Of a stretch of DNA of 64,000 nt, positions 36,256 through 43,827 are shown piece after piece; position 1 is the first letter of the stretch, and every line of letters starts with the position of its first letter. Both the position numbers and the translations under genes were made by a program. The stretch is from Candidatus Gastranaerophilales bacterium (GTDB lineage Bacteria > Cyanobacteriota > Vampirovibrionia > Gastranaerophilales > Gastranaerophilaceae). Under the pieces are notes generated by a model. That model was not told the origin of the DNA. It ran no database searches and saw nothing but the letters and a program-made list of their open reading frames with translations. Where the stretch lies: assembly GCA_017475485.1 (NCBI GenBank), contig JAFVFO010000032.1:16658-80657 (forward strand). Direction: 5' to 3'.

Positions 36256-37407
36256 ATGGGTATGGCAGCAAGTCAGGCTAGGTTCTTAGGATTAACAGCC
36301 AGAAAGAGTAATGTTGAATATCAAGGTCAGCAAATTAACCAACAAAGAACATCTTTAGCTAATGAAAGTGCGAACCTGTATAATCAAATGTTGGAATTGA
36401 CGGTACCAACACCGCCTTCAACAACCGATTTTTATAAGACAACTTACGTTTTAGACGGTTCACAAGAATCTTACGCAACAGATTGTTATAAAATAGCTAA
36501 CGTAGCAAAAACTTACGTTAGAGAAAACGAATATAAAGTAACTTTAACTTATAACGAAGAAAAAAGAAACGGTAAAATTTCTTCATACCGTGCTAATCCT
36601 TCAGTTATAGAAGCAGGTAAAGGTACTCCTATTCCGGCTGAAGAAGAAGGTGGCGAAGCAACACCTACTGATAAATATACTTTCAGCTTCTCAACAGTAG
36701 CTTCTTCAGGTAATACTTTTACAACTAAATTAACTTATGATGAAGGTGATACTGACCCGTTTAAAACAGATGATAAAGGTCAAAAATCATTATCTATATC
36801 TAATTTTCAACTTTATAAATTAGATGAAAACACGGGTGTTGAAGGTTATGAGGCTTGGTACAATGAATTATCGTCAGCAGAAAAAGAATCAGCAGGCCAA
36901 TGCTATTTCTACAGAGATAAAAACGGTAATAACTATTTCTTAACAGAAACTGCATTTGACCAATTAAAGAAAGGCGAAGATGAACAATCTTCAGATGCCA
37001 GAGTTGCAATTGGTACAAGCTATGTAACTTATAAAGAATATTCAACAGACGTTATTGCAGAAATTGAAACTTCTTCAACAGGTCGTTACAGCTCAATTAC
37101 AATTTCCGATGATGATAAATATTCTTCATTATTAAAAGGTTCAACATTCACCATTTCAACAACTCAAGAAATGGATGAAAACGCTTACAATGACGCTTAT
37201 AACGATTATGAATATGAAAAAACAAAATACGAAAAAGCAATAGCTGATATCAACGCTCAAACTGAAGTAATTCAAAATGAAGACCAACAATTAGAATTAA
37301 GATTACAACAGTTAAATACTGAACAAAATGCAATTTCTACAGAAATGGATTCAGTATCTAAAGTTATCGAAGATAACGTTGATAAAACCTTCAAAGTATT
37401 TGCATAA
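36256..37407 (+). CDS. Uncharacterised protein with flagellin-like terminal helices
   Basis: About 383 residues. The N-terminus (MGMAASQARFLGLTARKSN, then a Gln-rich helix with QQINQQRTSLANESANLYNQ) and C-terminus (EDQQLELRLQQLNTEQNAIS, then VIEDNVDKTFKVF) are long polar helices. The middle (about 60-290) is beta-rich and Thr/Ser-rich. This helix-beta-helix layout resembles axial flagellar or filament proteins, but no known family is matched. No signal peptide. GGAGG at 36240-36244 favours the ATG at 36256 over those at 36238 and 36247. A GC-rich repeat begins directly after its stop. Confidence 0.6.
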   Translation: MGMAASQARFLGLTARKSNVEYQGQQINQQRTSLANESANLYNQMLELTVPTPPSTTDFYKTTYVLDGSQESYATDCYKIANVAKTYVRENEYKVTLTYNEEKRNGKISSYRANPSVIEAGKGTPIPAEEEGGEATPTDKYTFSFSTVASSGNTFTTKLTYDEGDTDPFKTDDKGQKSLSISNFQLYKLDENTGVEGYEAWYNELSSAEKESAGQCYFYRDKNGNNYFLTETAFDQLKKGEDEQSSDARVAIGTSYVTYKEYSTDVIAEIETSSTGRYSSITISDDDKYSSLLKGSTFTISTTQEMDENAYNDAYNDYEYEKTKYEKAIADINAQTEVIQNEDQQLELRLQQLNTEQNAISTEMDSVSKVIEDNVDKTFKVFA

Positions 37408-37750
37408 CCTGAGCCGAGCGCGCCGTAGTCCGACGGACTAGGCAAGCGAAGGCGAAGGCAAAAGAGTGTGAAGCACCTGCACGGCGCGGATGACGCGGCG
37501 GACAGGTGCGTAACCGTTCTCAGGCGACGTGGGCGCTTGCGCCCTCAGGAGCAACCTGAGCCGAGCGCGCCGTAGTCCGACGGACTAGGCAAGCGAAGGC
37601 GAAGGCAAAAGAGTGTGAAGCACCTGCACGGCGCGGATGACGCGGCGGACAGGTGCGCAACCGTTCTACCAGAGCCGAGCGCGCTTAGCTACAGCTTAGC
37701 AAGCGAAGGCGAAGGCAAAAGAGTGTAGGATAAAGGCACTAAGGCTCTAG
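37408..37750 (+). repeat. GC-rich tandem hairpin element (three copies)
   Basis: Copy 1 starts at 37408, copy 2 at 37555, and a diverged partial copy 3 at 37669. Copies 1 and 2 are identical over about 110 bases except one T/C change; copy 1 has 33 extra bases containing the palindrome GGGCGCTTGCGCCC. Each of copies 1 and 2 has a hairpin GCC(G)TAGTCC-GAC-GGACTAGGC and flanking CACCTG...CAGGTG arms. In copy 3 the hairpin sequence is replaced by GCT(T)AGCT-AC-AGCT(T)AGC at the same place. Shared single-strand segment: AAGCGAAGGCGAAGGCAAAA. Far more GC-rich than the genes around it. The rest of the gap to 37795 shows nothing else. Confidence 0.9.
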
Positions 37751-37795
37751 GGCTTTAAAATCACCATACATAATATAGCGCCAACAATACCACAT

Positions 37796-38569
37796 CTATA
37801 TAAGCGGAATATTTAAAAATTCGTCCACATTAAACTTCATAAATGCTTCTGCGAAGTCACATTTTGTTTGAATAGAGCGAAATGCGTTCAACCCTATTGT
37901 TTTATCAATTAATCCGCTAAACTTATCAGGCGGATAATAAATATTAAGCATACGCTTTTTAGTTTCAATAATATGGCTTATATCAACATAGCAATCATAA
38001 GTACACAAAGAAAAATCAGACTCGAACATTATAATTTTCAAATCTTCCTTGTGTTCTTTTTCTTGTAAAATCTTTTTAAAATGTTCTAAAAGCGCAAGTG
38101 TATCCTTATTGTTGTCATATACGCTCGGTATAAAAATATAATCAACCTCTGAAATATCAATTTTTTTAAATGTTGAATAGTGATTTTTTAAGGTATTTGT
38201 ATCAATATCAAAAATCTTATAACCTTTTGTGCGCATAGTGCGCATAACTTCCTGAAACTGCTGTTTTTTAATGCTTGCAGATTCAACAGGGTCAAATTCG
38301 GGAAGTGCATTTGAACCGTTTGTCAAACATAAAACTTCAAAATTTTTAGGAAACTGTGCAATCAGCCCGCCAAGCCCCTTGATTTCCGCGCCCGGATATT
38401 GCGATAATACAAGACATTTGGTATTAATATTTACCTTGAATTGTTCAAAAGAAGATTTAACCCCGAATAAAAAATAAAAAATCAGTTTATTATAGTTCAA
38501 GTCCTTTGCTATACTTGAATTTTTTAGCAAGTCGAGAGTTTTATTTTTTAAATTCACTATTGAATCCAT
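37796..38569 (-). CDS. PIG-L-like protein lacking the zinc-site motif
   Basis: A 257-residue protein with the outline of the PIG-L/LmbE deacetylase fold. A first strand-loop CLVLSQYPGAEIKGLGGLI is followed by VLCLTNGSNA, VMRTMRTKGY and a C-terminal KKRMLNIYYPPDKF. In active enzymes the first loop reads AHPDDE and a later loop carries another His for zinc. Here these are QYPGAE and IPSVYDNNKD, so the metal ligands appear absent. It may be a non-catalytic member or a different activity. The ATG at 38569 is preferred to the one at 38575 because it stands six bases after a TAAAAT box. Confidence 0.6.
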   Translation of the reverse strand: MDSIVNLKNKTLDLLKNSSIAKDLNYNKLIFYFLFGVKSSFEQFKVNINTKCLVLSQYPGAEIKGLGGLIAQFPKNFEVLCLTNGSNALPEFDPVESASIKKQQFQEVMRTMRTKGYKIFDIDTNTLKNHYSTFKKIDISEVDYIFIPSVYDNNKDTLALLEHFKKILQEKEHKEDLKIIMFESDFSLCTYDCYVDISHIIETKKRMLNIYYPPDKFSGLIDKTIGLNAFRSIQTKCDFAEAFMKFNVDEFLNIPLI

Positions 38570-38575
38570 CTTCAT

Positions 38576-38581
38576 ATTTTA
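38576..38581 (-). promoter_or_regulatory. -10 box of the PIG-L-like gene (leaderless)
   Basis: Minus strand TAAAAT, then ATGAAG, then ATG at 38569. This is the same six-base spacing as in front of tyrA and GH57. The first of the two ATGs would be only at the edge of the transcript. Confidence 0.4.
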
Positions 38582-38643
38582 AATTGTAAATAAAAAAGCA
38601 ATTTTTTTCAATAAAAATACTTTATAATATTAGGGATAAGGGA

Positions 38644-38649
38644 TATAAT
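38644..38649 (+). promoter_or_regulatory. -10 box of the 38.6 kb small gene (leaderless)
   Basis: TATAAT is followed by TTTTGT and then the ATG at 38656. The six bases contain no ribosome-binding sequence. Confidence 0.55.
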
Positions 38650-38655
38650 TTTTGT

Positions 38656-38817
38656 ATGAGAGAACACAAGGTTAAGTCTTTCAAAGAATATGCGCTTGAA
38701 AAAAAAGCCAAGAAGAACTTTGATATTGCAAAAAAATATCAAAGCAATCCTATTCAGGCTAAGTTTCAGGCATTTCGACAAACAAAAAAAGAAATAACTA
38801 TAAAAGATTTATTTTAA
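38656..38817 (+). CDS. Small basic protein upstream of prmC (53 residues)
   Basis: A 53-residue, lysine-rich, probably helical protein beginning MREHKVKSFKEYALEKKAKK and ending KKEITIKDLF. Nothing in it identifies a family; its charge would suit nucleic-acid or ribosome binding. Its TAA shares a base with the ATG of the next gene (TAATG), which argues that both are translated. It is preceded by a leaderless-type promoter. Confidence 0.55.
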   Translation: MREHKVKSFKEYALEKKAKKNFDIAKKYQSNPIQAKFQAFRQTKKEITIKDLF

Positions 38818-39305
38818 TGCAAAATATCAAATCATCCCTTTTTGTATATTTAACACCTCGCCAAAAGTCGCAACTATTGGGCACTTTGAAGTCTTATTTT
38901 AAAAAATTTGCAAATTTATCAAATAATGAACTCTGTGTTAAATTTTTGGAAGATGAAAAATATTATTTGGAAATAAATAATCCGCATTTTGAATTTTTGG
39001 ATGAATATTTGGAAAATGATGATTTTTATAAAGATTTAAAAAAATTTTTTGAATTTTGTGAATATGAAAAATGCGAAAAAGAAAAGTTAAAGCCATATTT
39101 TGAACACAGGAAGGAATTGGCAAAACTTGCACGCAAAAAAGCAAATGACTACAAAATGTCTAAATTAAAGCCCACACAAAAACAATTAAATTACTATGAA
39201 AAAATCTCAAAAGCACATAATATTAAAAAACACGATACTCAAAACGCTTCAAGACTGGATTTAAGAAATTGGATAATGGAAATAATTGATGAATATAATA
39301 AATGA
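38817..39305 (+). CDS. Uncharacterised helical protein in the prmC operon
   Basis: A 162-residue charged, helical protein. The N-terminal part contains VYLTPRQKSQLLGTLKSYF. The C-terminal part KPTQKQLNYYEKISKAHNI followed by ASRLDLRNWIMEII resembles the small motif found at the ends of various DNA-associated proteins in which a TxKQxxYxxxL helix is followed by a second helix. No enzyme motif. It overlaps the 3' end of the upstream small gene by one base and the start of prmC by 17 bases. Confidence 0.55.
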   Translation: MQNIKSSLFVYLTPRQKSQLLGTLKSYFKKFANLSNNELCVKFLEDEKYYLEINNPHFEFLDEYLENDDFYKDLKKFFEFCEYEKCEKEKLKPYFEHRKELAKLARKKANDYKMSKLKPTQKQLNYYEKISKAHNIKKHDTQNASRLDLRNWIMEIIDEYNK

Positions 39306-40131
39306 AGTTGAAAACATACTAAAAAAAGGCGGTATAGAAGAATATAAAAAAGAAGCGCGCATTTTAACATGCGAAATTTCAGGCCTTAATATTGAAGATA
39401 TTATTCTTGATAAACCGATTGAAAATCCGAAAAAAATTATTGCTCTGGCTAAAAAACGTGCAATGGATAGAATTCCCATTCAGCATTTAATCGGATACAG
39501 TTTTTTTATGGGGGAAAAATATAAAGTTGATAAAAATGTTTTAATACCTCGTGATGAAACAGAATTGCTTGTTTTGAAGGCTTATGAGCTTTTAAAAAAC
39601 AGGGAAGATAAAATTAATATTTTAGATATAGGAACGGGTACGGGCTGTATTGCCTGTGCTTTAGCAAAAAAATTAGCAGATAAAAATATTGAAATTTTAG
39701 GAGTTGATATTAGCTCTGACGCGTTGATTGTTGCGCTTGAAAACATTAATAATTTGAATTTGGAAAGAAAAGTAATTGTCAGAAAATCAGACTTATTTTC
39801 AAAAATAAGACCTCAGGAAAAGTTTGATTTAATTATATCAAACCCGCCTTATATTCCCGTAAAAGAAAAAAATAATCTGCAATTTGAGGTAAAAAATTTT
39901 GAACCGGAACTTGCGTTATTTGCTCAAGATGATTTAGGAATTGAATTTTATAAAAAAATCATTTTGAATTCACCAAAATTTTTAAAATTTGACGGTTTTT
40001 TAGCTTTTGAAGCAGGATTTAACCAAGCACAGGAAATAAAAAATCTGTTAAAAAAAGATTTTAAAGATATTGAAATAACTCCTGATTTAGCCGGAATTGA
40101 ACGTGTTATTTGCGCAAAAATAAATAATTAA
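39289..40131 (+). CDS. prmC: Peptide chain release factor N5-glutamine methyltransferase
   Basis: Methylates the GGQ glutamine of RF1/RF2. 280 residues: N-terminal helical domain (1-75), SAM motif ILDIGTGTGCIACALAKKL, acidic ILGVDISSDAL, and the catalytic NPPYIPVKE. QHLIGYSFFMGEKYKVDKNV (about 68-87) is the typical PrmC linker. The ATG at 39289 is used; a TTG just before it is less likely. It overlaps the previous gene by 17 bases and is followed by a bidirectional terminator. Confidence 0.93.
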   Translation: MNIINEVENILKKGGIEEYKKEARILTCEISGLNIEDIILDKPIENPKKIIALAKKRAMDRIPIQHLIGYSFFMGEKYKVDKNVLIPRDETELLVLKAYELLKNREDKINILDIGTGTGCIACALAKKLADKNIEILGVDISSDALIVALENINNLNLERKVIVRKSDLFSKIRPQEKFDLIISNPPYIPVKEKNNLQFEVKNFEPELALFAQDDLGIEFYKKIILNSPKFLKFDGFLAFEAGFNQAQEIKNLLKKDFKDIEITPDLAGIERVICAKINN

Positions 40132-40136
40132 AGTTA

Positions 40137-40163
40137 AAAAATTGGGGCTTAATGCCCCAATTT
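40137..40163 (+). terminator. Bidirectional terminator between prmC and thioredoxin gene
   Basis: AAAATTGGGGC and GCCCCAATTTT form an 11-base-pair stem around TTAAT. The A and T runs on both sides make it usable for both convergent genes. Confidence 0.85.
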
Positions 40164-40181
40164 TAAATATTGCTACAGCTT

Positions 40182-40706
40182 TTATTCAGCTTTACCAATA
40201 AGTTCTAATGCTTTTTTAGATACAACTTCTGCGCTATCAGCATTAAAGAAAGTATTGTTATCTAATTGGGTTTTTTTGCCTTGTTCATCTATAACAAAAA
40301 CTGTCGGAAAACCTTGAACATCATATTCTTGCATTAATTTTTGGTTTTCTTCTTTTTCGCAGTTTACATAAGCAACGGCAAAGTTAGATTTGAATTTTTT
40401 ATCTTTTGTAATTTTGCCGAAAGTTGGCGCAAATTTTTGGCAGAAACCGCACCAATCAGTGTAGAAAAATACAATAATCGGTTTTTTAGTTTCTTGAGCT
40501 TTTGCTAAAGATTGACCTTTGTCATATTCTGTTGAAATAACAACTTTTTTGCCTTCAGAAGCTGCACTATCACCTGCTGTTGTACCTTTATTAAGTACAT
40601 AAATTGAAGTAGTTAAAGCAGCAACTGAGAAAAAGAATGATACAATTGTCAAAAATAAAATGACTAATTTGCATTTGCATGGTTTTTTGTTTTGTTCTTC
40701 TGACAT
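40182..40706 (-). CDS. Membrane-anchored thioredoxin-like protein
   Basis: A 174-residue protein with a short Lys/Cys-rich N-terminus (PCKCK), one membrane segment (about 14-37) and a thioredoxin domain. The active site WCGFC has Cys86 and Cys89, and the cis-proline is in QGFPTVFVID. The domain would face the periplasm and reduce or transfer disulfides. The ATG at 40706 is chosen because AAGGAG lies in front of it; the frame continues upstream to 40766, which would overlap the next gene. Confidence 0.88.
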   Translation of the reverse strand: MSEEQNKKPCKCKLVILFLTIVSFFFSVAALTTSIYVLNKGTTAGDSAASEGKKVVISTEYDKGQSLAKAQETKKPIIVFFYTDWCGFCQKFAPTFGKITKDKKFKSNFAVAYVNCEKEENQKLMQEYDVQGFPTVFVIDEQGKKTQLDNNTFFNADSAEVVSKKALELIGKAE

Positions 40707-40752
40707 TTTAAAACTCCTTAAACTTTTAATAAATCCTTTATAGCATAAAATC

Positions 40753-42006
40753 TTAATTTTTACCACAACAATTTTTATATTTCAGCCCCGAACCGCAAGG
40801 GCAAGGTTCATTTCTGCCTATGTTTTTATTTTCGGGTTTTTTCTCGTCTTTTAAACCTATTAATTGCGAAAATAATTCCGAATTAAATAATACACTGACA
40901 GGCGAAAATACACCACTGTCAATAAATGCGGTTTTTGTGTTAAATAGCACTTCTTCTAATGTTTCAAATTTGGTATTTAATACGGAATTAATAACTTCAA
41001 AAAAGTTATCGTATTTGTTTTGTGCATATTTTAAAACACTCGGCGGAATTTTATCGCTTGTTAAAAATTCCTTAATACATTCAATTTTTCCCGTTGGTTC
41101 TTTTGTAAAACAGTTAAAGAAGGTATTTAGGAACGGAATTATATATAAACCGCGCTTAGAATCCATCCATAAGCCGACATCATATATTTCTTTATGAGAT
41201 GAAAACCCGCCTATAGCATTTTGCATAAATGTTTCATCATCACAATTAAATTCATCAATATTCAAATATCTGTATTCTTCAACTTCTTCTATAAGCTCTT
41301 TATAATCAATTTTTTGCGAATTTTCTCTATATTTATTAAAGGCTTCAATCAATAAATCTACCTTTTTATTTGTTGTAACTATAAAATCACATCCAAAGTA
41401 TTCCCTAAATTTTGTATTAAAATCTTCAATACTTTTTTCTATAACTTCCTTTTTGCCTTCATTTTTGAAATACGCGCTTTTCGGATTTAAAAGCATGTAT
41501 CTTATAGCTTGAACAGTTGCACTGTAAGGATTATATTCAGATATAACATCATAAATTTCCAAAATATATTGAACATTATCTAATTCTAAAATTCTTGCCT
41601 GAATATAATCATATCTGCCCACTTGTTTAAGATGAGTCATTTTAACCATAGGAATTAAGGTTAAATTAGCGCCTGACGTTAAACATGTAACCTCATAAGC
41701 ATTGGATAAGATTTTATCCACCTTAAAAACAGAACAAAAAGAATTCTGCAGAGCATCTATTATCTCATCATAACTTTTTGAATTTCTGCGGTAATATTCC
41801 AGTACCCTGAGGCCGTTTTGCATTTTCATATCAAGCATATATTGAATTATGATATTATTAAAATCACGCTCTGTTTCTATTTCAATATTATTTGCCTCAA
41901 GATATTGCTGAAAATCATTAGAAAGAGTTTCGTCATTTGCTACAAAATCAAGAATATTTTCCATGGTTGAACTTATCAGGTTCAAGCTGTCAACTACACT
42001 TGGCAC
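40753..42006 (-). CDS. SEC-C motif protein, function unknown
   Basis: A 417-residue cytoplasmic protein with a large helical region of no known family and a C-terminal SEC-C zinc motif (NEPCPCGSGLKYKNCC), the ligand set also found at the end of SecA. Such tails often bind ribosomes or zinc. It starts with GTG, preceded by AAAAAGGAGATTTTAA, and lies one base after tlyA, within the tatD-tlyA unit. Confidence 0.7.
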   Translation of the reverse strand: MPSVVDSLNLISSTMENILDFVANDETLSNDFQQYLEANNIEIETERDFNNIIIQYMLDMKMQNGLRVLEYYRRNSKSYDEIIDALQNSFCSVFKVDKILSNAYEVTCLTSGANLTLIPMVKMTHLKQVGRYDYIQARILELDNVQYILEIYDVISEYNPYSATVQAIRYMLLNPKSAYFKNEGKKEVIEKSIEDFNTKFREYFGCDFIVTTNKKVDLLIEAFNKYRENSQKIDYKELIEEVEEYRYLNIDEFNCDDETFMQNAIGGFSSHKEIYDVGLWMDSKRGLYIIPFLNTFFNCFTKEPTGKIECIKEFLTSDKIPPSVLKYAQNKYDNFFEVINSVLNTKFETLEEVLFNTKTAFIDSGVFSPVSVLFNSELFSQLIGLKDEKKPENKNIGRNEPCPCGSGLKYKNCCGKN

Positions 42007-42777
42007 TTAAAATCTCCTTTTTAAATAAATCAAGTATTCAATATTTTTGCTTTTTGCTCCCTGTATCGGGCTTTGAATAAGGCCTAAAGTATCAAAACCT
42101 ATTGAATTGCAATAGTTTTTAATATCTTCAATTATTTTGAGGCGCACTTTTTCATCTTTTACGACCCCGCCTTTGTCAATATCTTCTCTATTTGCTTCAA
42201 ATTGCGGTTTTATTAAAAGAACGCAATGCGCGTCGTTTGATATTAAATTTTTACAATTTTCAAGTACTTTTTTAATTGAAATAAAAGATAAATCCATACT
42301 CATAAACGAAGGTAATTCATCATTTTCTTCAAATATTTCATCAAAAGTGCAATTTTTAACATTTATTTTTTCAATAGATTTAATTCTTTTATCATTTTTC
42401 AATTTCCAAGATAATTGGTTGTATCCGCAATCAAGTGCATATACGAATTTAGCGCCAAATTGCAGCATGCAATCAACAAAACCGCCTGTTGAAGCCCCCA
42501 TATCAATGCAGATTTTATCTTTTAAATCTATTTGAAATTCCTTAAGTGCCGCTTCAAGTTTTAACCCGCCTCTTGAAACATAAGGCATTATATCAAGTTC
42601 TATTTTTGCGGGGTTTAATTCATTGAATAACTTTGCCTCATCAAATTGTTCGCCTGCTTTTGTAACAACTTTATCGTTGATTTTGACATTACCTGCAAGA
42701 ATAGAAGCGCTTGCGGAATTTTTAGACTCAAAAAAACCATGTTCAAATAAAATTAAATCTAATCTTTTTTTAGCCAT
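42007..42777 (-). CDS. tlyA: TlyA family rRNA methyltransferase
   Basis: A 2'-O-methyltransferase for 16S/23S rRNA, formerly called haemolysin. 256 residues: an N-terminal S4 RNA-binding domain (RLDLILFEHGFFESKNSASA, ILAGNVKINDKVVTKAG), then an FtsJ-like domain with SRGGLKLEAALKEF, CIDMGASTGGFVDCML and MDLSFIS, and KPQFEANREDIDKGGVV. Its ATG shares a base with the preceding gene's stop. Confidence 0.92.
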   Translation of the reverse strand: MAKKRLDLILFEHGFFESKNSASASILAGNVKINDKVVTKAGEQFDEAKLFNELNPAKIELDIMPYVSRGGLKLEAALKEFQIDLKDKICIDMGASTGGFVDCMLQFGAKFVYALDCGYNQLSWKLKNDKRIKSIEKINVKNCTFDEIFEENDELPSFMSMDLSFISIKKVLENCKNLISNDAHCVLLIKPQFEANREDIDKGGVVKDEKVRLKIIEDIKNYCNSIGFDTLGLIQSPIQGAKSKNIEYLIYLKRRF

Positions 42778-43034
42778 TATTCCTGAACTAAATATCTTTC
42801 TTCCTGAAGTGCAACACCTACAATTCTGTCAGACAAAATTGAAGCCTTCCTAATTGGGCCAATAGGTTCAAATTCAAGCATTTTAACTTCCGTAGAATTT
42901 ATTATTGCCTTAAGGTCATCATAAATTTTTTGTGCATTATCAAAATACAATACTATTGGGGTTGCCATATCTTTGCAAAATACCAAGACAGCATTTCTCA
43001 CCTGTATTTTTCCTTGAACCTGCTGTTGAGCCAT
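42777..43034 (-). CDS. Conserved-looking small protein between tatD and tlyA
   Basis: An 85-residue protein: KIQVRNAVLVFCKDMATPIV, LYFDNAQKIYDDLKAIINS, then KMLEFEPIGPIRKASILSDR. The alternation of beta strands and a helix suggests a small alpha/beta domain. GAGGAGGAAATATA is a strong ribosome-binding site. It overlaps tatD and tlyA by one base on each side, so it is part of a tightly coupled unit. Function unknown. Confidence 0.6.
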   Translation of the reverse strand: MAQQQVQGKIQVRNAVLVFCKDMATPIVLYFDNAQKIYDDLKAIINSTEVKMLEFEPIGPIRKASILSDRIVGVALQEERYLVQE

Positions 43035-43807
43035 TATATTTCCTCCTCGATTTTATCACTTAATCTAAAAAATTTTCTTGCATTGTTTGAAGTTGCAACA
43101 CAAACACTATCATAAGTTATATTTCTTAATTTAGCAATTTCTTTTGCTGTAAAACCAATATATTTCGGCGAATTTTCCTGTCCCCTGAACGGGTGCGGGG
43201 TCAAATAGGGGCAGTCTGTTTCAAGCATTAAATCGTTTATATCCACTTCTTGAGCGACACGCTTGGGCTCAAGCGCATTTTTAAAAGTTACAACCCCGCC
43301 AAGAGCAATTTTATAACCTAAAGAACAACATTCTTTCATAAATTCAACACTTCCGGAATAGCAGTGCAGTAAGACGTTTTGTGCATTTGTCGATTTTAAA
43401 ATTTCCAAAGTATCAAAATGTGCATCTCTATCATGCACTACAATCGGCAAATTAAGCATTTTAGCTATTTCAATTTGATTTATAAAACAATTTTTTTGTA
43501 TATCTTTATTTTCCTTGCTGTAGTGATAATCCAGCCCGATTTCGCCAATTCCTACAACTTTCTCGTCTTTTGCAAATTCTATTATTTTTTTGGCTGTTGA
43601 ATCACTGAATTTTTCACAATCTTCAGGGTGCACTCCTAAAAGTGCATAAGTTTTATCAAACCTGTGGCACAGGTCTAAAATAGGCTCAAAATCAGCTTCG
43701 GAAGCACTTGGAATAATTATTTCATCAACTCCTGAATTGCGCGCTTCGATAATACCCATTTCAGGGTTTTCAAGCATATAAATATGTGCGTGTGTATCTA
43801 TTAACAT
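43034..43807 (-). CDS. tatD: TatD family metal-dependent DNase
   Basis: A 257-residue TIM-barrel nuclease. Metal-binding DTHAHIY is at residues 4-10; GIGEIGLDYHYSKENKDIQK, PIVVHDRDA, LHCYSGSVEFM and LETDCPYLTPHPFRGQENSP supply the other ligands. It acts in DNA repair or quality control. It is first in the tatD-small gene-tlyA-SEC-C unit and has a leaderless-type promoter. Confidence 0.92.
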   Translation of the reverse strand: MLIDTHAHIYMLENPEMGIIEARNSGVDEIIIPSASEADFEPILDLCHRFDKTYALLGVHPEDCEKFSDSTAKKIIEFAKDEKVVGIGEIGLDYHYSKENKDIQKNCFINQIEIAKMLNLPIVVHDRDAHFDTLEILKSTNAQNVLLHCYSGSVEFMKECCSLGYKIALGGVVTFKNALEPKRVAQEVDINDLMLETDCPYLTPHPFRGQENSPKYIGFTAKEIAKLRNITYDSVCVATSNNARKFFRLSDKIEEEI

Positions 43808-43813
43808 AATTAA

Positions 43814-43819
43814 ATTTTA
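43814..43819 (-). promoter_or_regulatory. -10 box of tatD (leaderless)
   Basis: Minus strand TGCTAAAAT (extended -10 form), then TTAATT, then the tatD ATG. Confidence 0.55.
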
Positions 43820-43827
43820 GCACAAAA

